64,000 bases of DNA, from assembly GCA_021464415.1 (NCBI GenBank), contig CM038469.1, forward strand, positions 15,416,501 to 15,480,500. Direction: 5' to 3'. The position numbers were made by a program, and so were the translations under genes. This document shows, one piece after another, positions 19,870-29,856 of the stretch (its first letter is position 1; every line of letters starts with the position of its first letter). The notes below the pieces were generated by a model that was not told the origin of the DNA, made no database searches, and saw only the letters and a program-made list of their open reading frames with translations. The DNA is from Lonicera japonica. Lineage: Eukaryota > Streptophyta > Magnoliopsida > Dipsacales > Caprifoliaceae.

Positions 19870-22383
19870 AAAAGGATCCAATCAGAATCAATGGTAGGAC
19901 CGTCCCTACTGATAGGAGTACACTAGCTCAACACCATAATTAGAATCGTTGATAGAACTGTCCCTACCAATGGGAGTATATCAACTCAACAACCCAATCA
20001 GAATTGTTGACAGAACCGTCCCTACAATGGGAGTACATCAGCTCAACCCCCAATCAAATTATTAACAAAACTGCCCCTATCAATGGGAGTACATAAGGTC
20101 AACCCCCTAATCAAATTGTTGATAGAACTATCCCTACCGATAGGAGTACATCAGCTCAACACCCTAATTAAATTATTGATAGAACCGTCCTTACCGATGT
20201 GAGTACATCAACTCAACATCCTAATCAAATTATTGACAGAACCGTCCCTACCGATATGAGTACATTAGCTCAACACCCCAATCAAATTATTGATAGAACC
20301 GTCCCTACCGATAGGAGTACATCAGCTCAACACCCCAATCAAATTATTGACAGAACTATCCTTACCGATAGGACTACATCAGCTTAGTACCCCAATCAAA
20401 TGATTGACAGAACCATCCATATCGATGGGACTACATCAACCCAGCACCCTAATCAAATTATTGACAAAATTGTCCCTATCGATGGGAGTATATCAGCTCA
20501 ACACCCCAATCAAATTATTGATATAATCGTCCCTACCGATAGGAGTACATCAGCTGAACACCCTGATCAAATTATTGATAAAACTGTGCCTACCGATAGG
20601 AGTACATCAGCTCTACACCGCGATCAAACTGTTGACAGAACCATCCCTCCCGATGGAAGTACATTAGTGCAACACCCCAATCAAATTGTTGACAGAATCG
20701 TACCTCTCGATGGGAGTACATCAGCTCAACACCCCGATTAAATTATTAACAGATTCGTCCTTACTTATGGGAATACATTAGCTTAACATCCCGATCAAAT
20801 TGTGCACAGAACCGTCCTTACCAATGAGAGTACATCAGTTTAACACCGAGATAAAATTATTGATAGAACAGTCGCTACTGATGGGACTACATCAACCCAG
20901 CACAGTAATCAAATTGTTGACAGAACCGTCCCTACTGATGGGAGTACATCAGCCCAGCACCCCAATCAAATTATTCACAGAACTGTCCCTGCCAATGGGA
21001 GTACATCAGCTCAACACCCCAATCAAATTATTGACAGAACCGTCCTTACTGATGGGAGTACATCAGCTCAATACTCCAATTAATTTGTTAACATAATCGT
21101 CCCTAGCGATAGGAGTACATCAGCTAAACACCCCAATCAAATTGTTGACAAAATCGTGCCTATCGATGGGAGTACATCAGCTCTACGCCCAGATCAAATT
21201 GTTGACAGAACCGTGCATCCCGATGGGAGTACATTAACGCAAGACCCTGATCAAATTGTTGATAGAACTTTACATCCCGATGAGAGTACATCAGCTCAAT
21301 ACCCCGATCAAATTATTGACAGAACTGACCATACTGATGGAGTTCATCAGCTCAACACCTCGATCAAATTGTTGACGTAACTATCTCTACCGATGGGAGT
21401 ACATTAGCTCAACACCCTGATCAAATTATTGGCAGAACCGTCCCTACTGATGAGAGTACATTAGCTCAACACCCCAATCAAATTGTTGACATAACCGTCC
21501 CTACCATTGGGAGTACATCAACTTAACACCCCGATCAAATTATTGATAGAACCGTCCCTACCGATGGGAGCACATCAACTCAACACCAGATAAAATTATT
21601 GATAGAACTGTTCTTATTGATAGGAGTACATCAACTCAACATCGTAATCAAATTTTTGACAAAACCGTCCCTACCGATAGGAGTACATCACCTCAACACC
21701 CCGATCAAATTGTTGATATAACCGTCATTCCCGATTGGAGTACATCAGCTCAACACCCAATTAGAATCACTGGCAGAACCGTCCCTACTGTTGGGAGTAC
21801 ATCGGCTCAACACCCCAATCAAATTGTTGACAGAACCGTCCCTACTGATGGGGGTACATCAGCTCAACACCCCGATCAAATTGTTGACAGAACCGTCCCT
21901 ACTGATGAGAGTACATCAGCTCAACACACTAATCAAATTATTAACATAACCGTCCCTACCGTAGGGAGTACATCAATTTAACCCCCCGATCAAATTATTG
22001 ACAGAATCGTCCCTATCGATGGAAGTACATCAACTCAACACCAGATAAAATTATTGACATAACCGTTCCTACCGATAAGAGTACATCAGCTCAACACCCT
22101 AATCAAATTGTTGACAGAATCATCTCTACTGATGGGAGTACATCAGCTTAACACCCCAATCAAATTGTTGACAAAACCGTGCCTACCGATGGGAGTACAT
22201 CAGCTCTACACCCCAATCAAATTGTTGACAGAACCATCCATCCCAATGGGAGTACATTAGCTCAATACCCTGATCAAATGGCTGACAAAACTGTATCTCT
22301 CAATGGGAGTATATCAGCTCAACACCCCGATCAAATTATTGATAGAACCGTCCCTACAGATGGAGTACATCAGCTCAACACCC
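19870..22383 (+). repeat. 57-bp minisatellite, about 44 copies (left part)
   Basis: Tandem units of about 57 bp with the core GACAGAACCGTCCCTACCGA and the following GGGAGTACATCAGCTCAACA. The unit is 19 codons long, so every frame keeps its phase from unit to unit and gives long spurious ORFs with period HPNQIIDRTVPTDRSTSAQ. Units differ by a few substitutions and occasional 1-2 bp indels. The array is broken at 22383 by the inserted element and resumes at 34241. It occupies the 3' untranslated region of the plus-strand element, a place where Tat-lineage elements are known to grow satellite-like arrays. Confidence 0.95.
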
Positions 22384-23589
22384 TGTGAGAACCCGCATTT
22401 TTCGACGCTGGATCCCATAGCGGCGATTCCTTTGATTTTTCGTTTAATTTTGGGAAAATATGTTTATTATCATTTTTAAAAAATATATGTTAATTTAAAG
22501 GAAAAAAATTGAGTCGCCAATTTGTTTTACTGAACAAACAAAAGTTTGTGTAAAAGAGGAGCATTTATGAATTAAACAGCCTCTTAAACACATTTATTGC
22601 GAAATCAGATATTTTGAAGGTTCAGGGATTAAGTTACGAATTGGGAAGGTGTTAGGCACCCAACTCACCCTTTTGGTCTCTTAAATAGAATATGCGTGTA
22701 GTTATAATCAAATATTCGCATGTTTACTAATATTATCACATATCAGTCCATAATTTTAGAAAATCAGGATTTTGGGGTGGAGATTGAAGACGTGTGTTTC
22801 GAATTTTGCCCTGACGATTTTAGAAATCAATGTGGGTGTGTGTGTGTAATTTTAAAAAAGTTTTTTTAAGAATGATAGATAATAAAACAGGTATTTTTAT
22901 TAAAATTCAGGACTTTTTGGAAGCTAATTCGATTTGGAATTGAATATCCGGTAATCCTTGAGATTTCTTCGTGAAATAATTTATCACAATTTAATTTGTT
23001 AAATTGGTATTTGACGAATTCAAAACTCTTATGTTGGATATTTAGCTAGGTATCGCGATTTATGGATTAAACCGGATACAATTGCTAATTAATTCCTCAG
23101 TGGATTGAGACTGATAAATTAGTAATTAATTGCTAAAAATTTATTTTTAAAAAATGATTTCAACTCATTCCACACCTTTGGTTTTGAACATGAAGCTCAA
23201 ATATAAAATTTGGGCTGATTTGGAGATGAATTGGATACATAAATTAATTAATTGGTCATCAGATTGAGACTGATAAGTCAATAATTAACAGATAAAAATT
23301 TATATCCAAAAAATTATTTTAACTCATTCTAAAATTTTGGTACTAGAAATAAAGCTCAAATATGAAATTTGGACTGATTTGGAGATGAATAGCAGTGTCT
23401 ACAAGCGATTAATTGAAAATAACACTGATAAAAAAATTAATTCAAATTGCGACGAAAATTACCTCAAATCTTCAAAAATGGAAATAAAGAATTTTGGAAC
23501 ACTTTTCCCGAAGTTCCAGCCTTTTTTCATGCCTCAAAAGTGGAGAAATATGGGTCTATTTATAACTGGAGGAGAGAGAAAGAAAGCAT

Positions 23590-23680
23590 TTGTCGCCAAG
23601 ACAGACGTTAAGCATCCGTCGCCAAGACAGTTGTTAAGGATCTGTCGCCAAGACAGATGTTAAGCATTTGTCGCCACCGA
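23590..23680. repeat. 26-bp repeat in the LTR (about 4 units)
   Basis: Units of the form ATCTGTCGCCAAGACAGATG followed by TTAAGC, repeated three times plus a partial fourth. Each holds a small inverted repeat (CATCTGTC and GACAGATG types). The inverse motif CTGTCTTGGCGAC is repeated at 25312-25355 in the same LTR. Confidence 0.8.
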
Positions 23681-23821
23681 CGATATTCGCGATTTTGGTT
23701 AAACGGTGCATCGGATTGAGCTGATTTTTTGATATGTTGTTCCCCATGATAAAACCCACCTACTGACCAATTTTCAGAATTTTTGGACATTGGGAAGGCC
23801 TTCGTTTGATTTGAAAGAGAT

Positions 23822-25142
23822 ATGTCCTAGGACTATTCATAGATTATGATTTGTACTTGGATATCTTATGCTTATTTTTATTAATAAAGTTTATTTATTT
23901 TACTTTATAATCTCTTGTAAATAATATTTATTAATACTAGTTCATCAAGTACGTGACTAGATTGTGGGATGCTAGTAATGTAATAATAATATTGTTTAGA
24001 TGTCCCTAATCATGTATCAATAACCTAGGATCACATTGATATAATGATTAGAGTATGGGTCAGCTGATGACTATGTTCCACAAGTCATGGATATGGAGAT
24101 ATCAAGCTGAACATACTGATACTTGTTAGGGAACAAAGTATTGGACTGACCCGCTTTGGGGACACTGCGAGGAGTGTTACATAATGTCATCAGTGATGTT
24201 CCCCATTTGTGATATCGTATTATCCTCAGACCTGAGATCGCCATGGTTACCAACATAGGGATTAGCATGTCAGGCATTATCAAACGTTGCTCTTGACCGA
24301 GTAATTATAAAGATGATGACCGAGCATACTATGAACTATGTAGAGGTATGTGGTTGATCAAGATGGGATTTGTCACTCTCATATATTGAGAGAGATATCG
24401 TTGGGCCCCTTGATAAGTGTAATTAATATTTGCATGGCCATGCACAAATGAGATGTCATTTGTTTTGGATGAATTATACTTAGAGATCAAGAAATAAAGA
24501 TTGAACTATACAAGAATGACACTTGCCTAGTCTTGTGTTCAATCTAGATATCGATTGACAAAAGGAGTTAATGTGTGAAATATCAATTTAAGGTTGTGTC
24601 GTTTTTGACCTTTATACCCTTTGGATAATAGTAATGTTTTACTAGAAACCGCTTACTGTTCGTATAATAAAACGGGTTTTAATTGTACGGCCAAAGAGTG
24701 TAAAACCTACAGGGTCGCACACCAAAACGAGTTGGATCAAAACGAATTAAAACGGGCCAAGTTGGACTTGGGCCCAGTTCGTTTGTTGCTTAGGGTTCTC
24801 ACTAGGGTTCCCTTATAAAAGGGAACCTTTGTTCTTCTTGGCCGTCAACGAAATTGAGAGAGGCAAGAAAATTCGAAATAGCAGAGAGAACCCTAGAGGG
24901 CGCTAGTACACCAAGCAAGATCTCATCTCGTTCATGTGTGCATACCGTAGAGGCGTCGTGTTTTCTACGCTAAGGACGACAACAACAGAAGGATCAGATC
25001 CATCCTGTTCGTTTCATTGACATCAAATCTCGATTAAGGTATGTCATCTGTCGATTTTATTGAACTGCATAGATCATAGGATTCAATGATTAGTGCGTAA
25101 ATTAGTGTATGCGATGCATGATTACTGCCCTAATTTCCTAAC
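23822..25142. mobile_element. Nested solo LTR, probably copia-type (about 1.32 kb)
   Basis: A block absent from the partner LTR, beginning ATGTCCTAGGAC and ending CCCTAATTTCCTAAC, flanked by AGAT at 23818-23821 and 25143-25146. If the outer bases are counted, the ends are TG...CA (23823-25143). A segment near 24800-24830 (GGTTCCCTTATAAAAGGGAACC) looks like a TATA-containing core promoter inside a palindrome. The style resembles plant Ty1/copia LTRs, but the family was not identified. The target duplication is short, so the edges may be off by 1-2 bp. Confidence 0.6.
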
Positions 25143-25850
25143 AGATTGATTTTCCTAGCTAAATTCCCGGTATCTCGAATTCTCGAAGATCCGACCGTTG
25201 GATCGAGCCGATTTTTTAATATGTTTCTCCTGATATTATTCCCTAGGTCTCTACAAAATTTCATGGTTTTTTGAGATCGGGAAGTCCCTCAAATGAAAAC
25301 CCTTGAAACATTTGTCTTGGCGACAGTTGTTAAACATCTGTCTTGGCGACAGATGTTTTCTACTTGCGACGGTTTTTGCGATTTTGGGAAAACATGATAT
25401 CTGATCAACCTGATTTTTTGACATGTCTCTCTCCATAACATATCATATCTCATGACCAATTTTGGGCTCATTAGGACTTCGGGAAGGTCTCCGTTTAAAT
25501 ACCCAAAGTAAACTCCCGATTTTCTGAATTTTTGGAGATCCAGCCGTCGGAACGAGCTTATTTTTTAGTATGCTGCTCCTGATATTATTGCCTAATAACA
25601 TGAAAATTTTGAGGATGATAGGGAATCAATAACTATCATTTTCATCTTATCAAGCAATTTAACGATTTTCGGTCTCGGCAGTTTTCGGTAATTCTCATAA
25701 CTCTCAATCTGAATGCTCTTTTCGACTCGCTCTTTGACCTATAGCACATGTAAAGCATATGTATGCATTTATGAATGCTTGTGCATGTATGCGTGTTCTT
25801 CTTCTTAGAGTTCGGGATTCTTGCGAGGGTCAAAAAATGAGGTGTTCACA

Positions 25851-25862
25851 GACCCTCTCGAC
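25851..25862 (-). other. Purine tract before the 3' LTR (gag-only element)
   Basis: On the element strand GGTCGAGAGGGTC precedes the LTR start TGTGAACACC. The related element has GCTAAGAGGGTC at the same position (35061-35072). The conserved AGAGGGTC is the likely plus-strand primer, though short for a polypurine tract. Confidence 0.5.
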
Positions 25863-26039
25863 CTAGGTTCTTTGTAAATCAAAGAAACTAGGACGATAAT
25901 GAGAACTCATCATTTTTTGTCACTCGTATGAATCCCACATGATATTTTGAAAATGATGCCATGCAAATGATGTCATGCCATCTGCTAATCTCCATTGTGG
26001 ATGAATGAGTGATTTGGGGATTATTCAGGTCACGCCCTG

Positions 26040-26225
26040 TGCTTTGTGATGTGCTAAACTGTTGTACTCCTTTTGATAAGGACGGTTCTGTTAGCAATTT
26101 TGAGATGGTTTCTTAAACTGTTGTACTCCCACAGGTGGGGATGGTTCCGTCAACGATTTGCTATCTTGTTAAACTGATGTACTCCCACAGGCAGGGATGG
26201 TTCCGTTAACAAGTTTGTTGAACTG
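26040..26225 (-). repeat. 57-bp type minisatellite, 3 copies
   Basis: Three units of about 60 bp with CTGTTGTACTCCCACAGG and GGGATGGTTCCGTCAACGA, the reverse complement of the 57-bp unit in the plus-strand relative. The array has only three units here but about 55 in the relative, so it expanded or contracted strongly after the two copies diverged. Confidence 0.85.
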
Positions 26226-26713
26226 AGGGTGATGGCAGATGATCTGCTGGGGATATGATGACTGACGGTTTGTTGGTAGATATTGCTTTATTTTATGGAG
26301 GGTTGGTGACATGATGATTAATGGTCTGCTGGAGAAATAAGAATTCCTACAAGCTAGGAGAAATGCTGGGGGTTGATGGTCGGCTGGGGGATGAGAGTCA
26401 CTAAGAAGACATAGAGAGATAGAGAGAGAAAATTCTGATATGATTTATCTTTTTTGGAGAAACAAGAACTTTTGGTTGGCTTCTTCTTTCCTTGAGAAAA
26501 TATCGAATTACGTTCTCTCAATTCTCGAACCTCATATATGATTTTTGGACTTTGCCTCTTGCTTTTTCATCTATAGCATTTTTCTCGTGTCACCAGGGTA
26601 CGATTCTGCTTATGAATTCCTGACTTCGTGAGAGGGGAATTTTTGTGCCTGCATCATTTTCTGTTTTTCGATGCCCTTATTCCTCCTTGCTAGTTTGAAA
26701 GCTTTTTTTATCC

Positions 26714-26944
26714 ATGGCCAGCAGCCTTCCTCACCCAAGACGTAGCCCTGAGCCTTTTGGCCTAGCTGTCACTCTTGGTGTGGCTCTTGCTACCATATTT
26801 TGCCTTTTTCTATTTTTTAATATTATTTTCTTTTGGCACTGTGGGATTTATCCTCTTTTCTACTCTTTTAATTTTTTCTTGTACCCACTTTTTTTCCTTC
26901 TCACTTTGTCAGGTTTTCTGAGCATCATCATCCTTGTGATTTGA
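26714..26944 (+). other. Small antisense hydrophobic ORF, conserved in relative
   Basis: An ATG-started ORF of 76 codons, antisense to the element's gag. Residues 1-54 match the ORF at 18908-19165 without gaps (SLPHPRRSPEPFGLAVTL, then IFCL...FFNIIFF and GIYPLFYSFNFF). From residue 20 onward it is mostly hydrophobic and could cross a membrane twice. Antisense ORFs downstream of pol are known in Tat-group elements, but I recognise no family here. Confidence 0.42.
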
Positions 26945-27179
26945 GAATGTTTGCTTTGGAAGTTTGCATTTGACATCATCGTTCTGTGTTTGTGACTTCC
27001 GGTTCGAGAATCTTTAGGAGCGTATCTTGAAGACTTCTTAGGAGATAAGAAACTAAACCAAAGGCCCTTTTGCGGGGTTTGATCCCTGCGTATCAGTTGT
27101 AAGATTTTTTCATTTCAATCTTTCTCTCTTTAACTTTCTTTTATGTCTCTTCAAAGGAGGTTTATTTGGTTGCGGAGAG

Positions 27180-27690
27180 GGCCTGGGTTTGCCTGTAAAA
27201 AGGGCTTTAGTACGTGTCTGTGGAAAGGGCTTAGTATTTGCCTATAAAAAGGGTTTGGGATTTGCCTGTAGAAAGGTGTTGGAATTTGCCTGTAAAAAGG
27301 GCTTTGGTTTTCCCTGTAGAAATTGCTTTGGTTTTGCCTGTTGAAAGGGCTTTAGATTCGTGCCTGTAGAAAGGGCTTGGGATTTGCCTGTAGAAAGGGC
27401 TTGGAACTTTCCTGTAAAAAGGGCTTAGGATTTTCCTGTAGAAAGGGCTTTGGTATTTGCCTATAAAAAGGGCTTATGTTTGCCTGTAGAAAGGGCTTTG
27501 GTATTTGCCTGTTGAAAGGGCTTGGGTTTGCCTATAGAAAGGGCTTTCGTTCCTTTTGAAAGGGCTTTGGTATTTGCCTATAGAAAGGGCTTGGGTTTGC
27601 CTGTAGAAAGGGCTTTAGTATTTGCCTGTTGAAAGGGATTTCGTTTGCCTGTAAAAAGGGCTTTCATTTAGCTGTTGAAAGGGCTTTGTT
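27180..27690. repeat. 22-27 bp minisatellite, core GCCTGTAGAAAGGGCTT
   Basis: About twenty units of TTTGCCTGTAGAAAGGGCTT followed by GGG, GG or TTGG, so the period wobbles between 22 and 27 bp. Inverted short counterparts lie at 18640-18745. Confidence 0.92.
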
Positions 27691-27694
27691 AATC

Positions 27695-27925
27695 TTGTCG
27701 TGCCTCCGCAGAGGGCTTGTTATCTCATGGCACCTCCGCAGAGGGCTTCCCAACTCATACTGCCTTCGCAGAGGGCTGCTCAACTGATCGTGCCTCCGTA
27801 GAGGGCTTCTTATCTCATGGTGCCTCCACGAAGGGCTTCTTATCTCATGGTGCCTCGGCAGAGAGCTTTCCAACTCATGGTGCTTCCGCAGAAGGCTTCC
27901 CAACTCATAATGCCTCCGCAGAGGG
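27695..27925. repeat. 30-bp minisatellite, 8 copies
   Basis: Eight units of 30 bp with TGCCTCCGCAGAGGGCTTCC followed by CAACTCATGG. The period of 10 codons explains the spurious ORFs on both strands. The core GCCTN7AGGGCTT is shared with the flanking arrays. Confidence 0.93.
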
Positions 27926-27984
27926 CTTGTGCTAAAAATTGCTCTACGGGATTATGATGTGGTTTGACTCTTTGGGGGTTTTAT

Positions 27985-28600
27985 TGTGATTCTACTCTCT
28001 TGGGAGGACATGCAAAGTGATTTGCCTCTCTTGGAGGGCATGTGATTGTGTTGTGCCTTTTTGAGAGGGCTTGTGAAGTGATTCACCTTTCTAGGAGGAC
28101 ATGAAATCGTGTTGTGCCTCTTTGGGAGGGCTTGTGAATTGATTTGCCTCTCTAAGAGGACATGCAATTGTGTTGTGCCTCTTTGGGAGGGTTTATGAAG
28201 TGATTCACCTCTCTCGGAGGGCTTGTGAGGTGACTTGCCTCTCTGGGAGGACATACGATTGTGTTGTGCCTCCCCAGGAGGGCTTATGAGGTGATTCGTC
28301 TCTTTGGGAGGACATGCAATCGCGTTTTGCCTCATTCAAAGGGCTTATGAGGTGATTCGCCTCTTTGGGAGGACATGCAATCGTGTTTTGCCTCTTTGGG
28401 AGGGCTTATGAAGTGATTTGCCTTTCTGGGAGAACATGCAATCGTGTTGTACCTCTTTGGGAGGATTTGTAAAGTGATTCGCCTCTCCGGGAGAACATGT
28501 AATCGTGTTGTACCTCTTTGGGAGGATTTATGAAGTGATTTGCCTCTCTCGAAGGACTTGTGAAGTGACTTGCCTCTTTGAGAAAGCATGTGATGTGATT
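27985..28600. repeat. 61-bp dimeric minisatellite, about 10 copies
   Basis: Units of about 61 bp made of two related halves: one with GCCTCTTTGGGAGGACATGC and one with GCCTCTTTGGGAGGGCTTAT. The inner stem CTCTTTGGGAG is weakly palindromic. The half-unit core again resembles the two arrays to the left. Confidence 0.9.
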
Positions 28601-29237
28601 GTGTTGATCTGGAGTGCGTCGTTCAGCGTTATGATGACAATGTGACTAATTATACACTGGGATGCGATGGTGAATCCTATATGCTAGGCTGCGAATTCTA
28701 GTGCTTATCTGTTCTTGGACCGGTGCGTGGTACACTTATGCAAGTGTTCATATGTATGCACTATGTAAATGCTTATGCCATGCTTTCCTAAATTTCAAGT
28801 GTTTGCATACTTTTTAAATCATTGCACCATCATTTTAAAAACTTGGTTTTGGAAAGTTTGTGAATCTTAAGTTGCCTGATTTATGAAGTATGTTATGCTT
28901 ACTTGAAATTATCTAAATGCAAATGTATGCATGCAAGACCGACAATTTTTCGAGAACATAGCAACACTGAAAAGGCAACTATTGATTTATGGTCAATTAG
29001 TGAGTGAAAGGTGACAAGAAAAATGGCGTGCTTCCGTCTTAGGATTCTGTTGATCCTGCGTTATGCTTTTGTCTTGATAAGTTACTTTTTGCTTCCTGAT
29101 TCTTGGGCTTGTTTGAGTCCGTCTGCGTTGCTGCTTTTGCTGGTACCCTTAATCAGGCGAATTACCAATGTTCTGCATTTCTATGAGTGGGGTGGATTAT
29201 CCGGGCGCCTTTAGTTGTTAACTAACTAATTGACTTG

Positions 29238-29259
29238 ATTCCACTTTTAAAAGTGGAAT
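29238..29259. repeat. 22-bp perfect palindrome
   Basis: ATTCCACTTTT and AAAAGTGGAAT form an uninterrupted 22-bp palindrome in the non-coding part of the gag-only element. Confidence 0.9.
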
Positions 29260-29369
29260 TTCTGGTTTTACTTATGGGATGACCACGGGGTCTTGATAGT
29301 GTGTGTAGAGTACCCTCAGTGCGAATGATGAATGGAAAGGCTAATCTTTGGAGAGCTGTTCAGGTTTTC

Positions 29370-29605
29370 TTATCAACACCCTCAGTACAGATATCCTCGG
29401 CATCCTTAATGTGTGTGAATGATGATGGTGGGGCTAATTTTCGAGGAGCTGTTGGAATCTTCTTGTCGACATCCTTAGCGTACGTTTTCTCGGCACCCTC
29501 AATGTATGTACCCTCGGGCCCCACAATGTATGTATCCTTGGCACCCTCAACACATATTTCCTCGGCACCCTCAGTTTATGTATCCTCGGCCTCCTCATTA
29601 TGTTT
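29370..29605. repeat. 24-bp minisatellite, about 6 copies
   Basis: Units such as CACCCTCAATGTATGTACCC followed by TCGG, repeated about six times between 29460 and 29605, with two looser copies near 29375-29410. The period is eight codons, which creates the ORF at 29301-29711; I do not regard that ORF as a gene. Confidence 0.85.
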
Positions 29606-29856
29606 AATGTGGCTCCACACTCTTCGCTTTAGAATATTATTGAGTTTAAGTAGAGGCAATCATGAATTAAAGATATTCAAAATAAATGATTTGATTTTAT
29701 TAATAAAATGAATGGGTACATTGATAAGAAATTCCTCATTCTACCCTTAACCCTTATAAATTCGCTCATTTTCTCTCTCAATTCCCCCTATCTCTAAGAT
29801 GGTTCAAGTAAACTGGATTAATGATGTTTGCCTCTACATAGGGCTTATTTAGTGCA

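Larger units (their letters stand above)
22384..25850 (-). repeat. 3' LTR of the gag-only element, with insertion
   Basis: It begins TGTGAGAACC and ends GTGTTCACA in plus orientation, and aligns with 32535-34240. It is twice as long for two reasons: a solo LTR of about 1.32 kb is inserted at 23822-25142, and about 440 bp around it (23595-23821 and 25143-25305) is missing from the partner LTR. Short repeats of the GTCGCCAAGACAG type sit at both edges of the missing part. Confidence 0.88.

Noticed and set aside
19870..22383. Possible CRISPR array because of the regular repeats
   Set aside because: There are no unique spacers: the whole 57-bp unit is conserved. The DNA is plant, with no cas genes.
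19870..22388. A chain of open frames with repeated 19-residue peptides (QIIDRTVPTD type)
   Set aside because: They arise because the 57-bp minisatellite period is 19 codons. Stops in some units break them, other frames behave similarly, and no ATG or splice context is consistent.
27717..28589. ORFs of 70-127 codons on both strands
   Set aside because: They follow the 30-bp and 61-bp tandem repeats and have no domain or typical protein composition.
29301..29711. A 136-codon ORF
   Set aside because: Its centre is the 24-bp repeat, it has no relatives that I recognise and it is antisense to the element.
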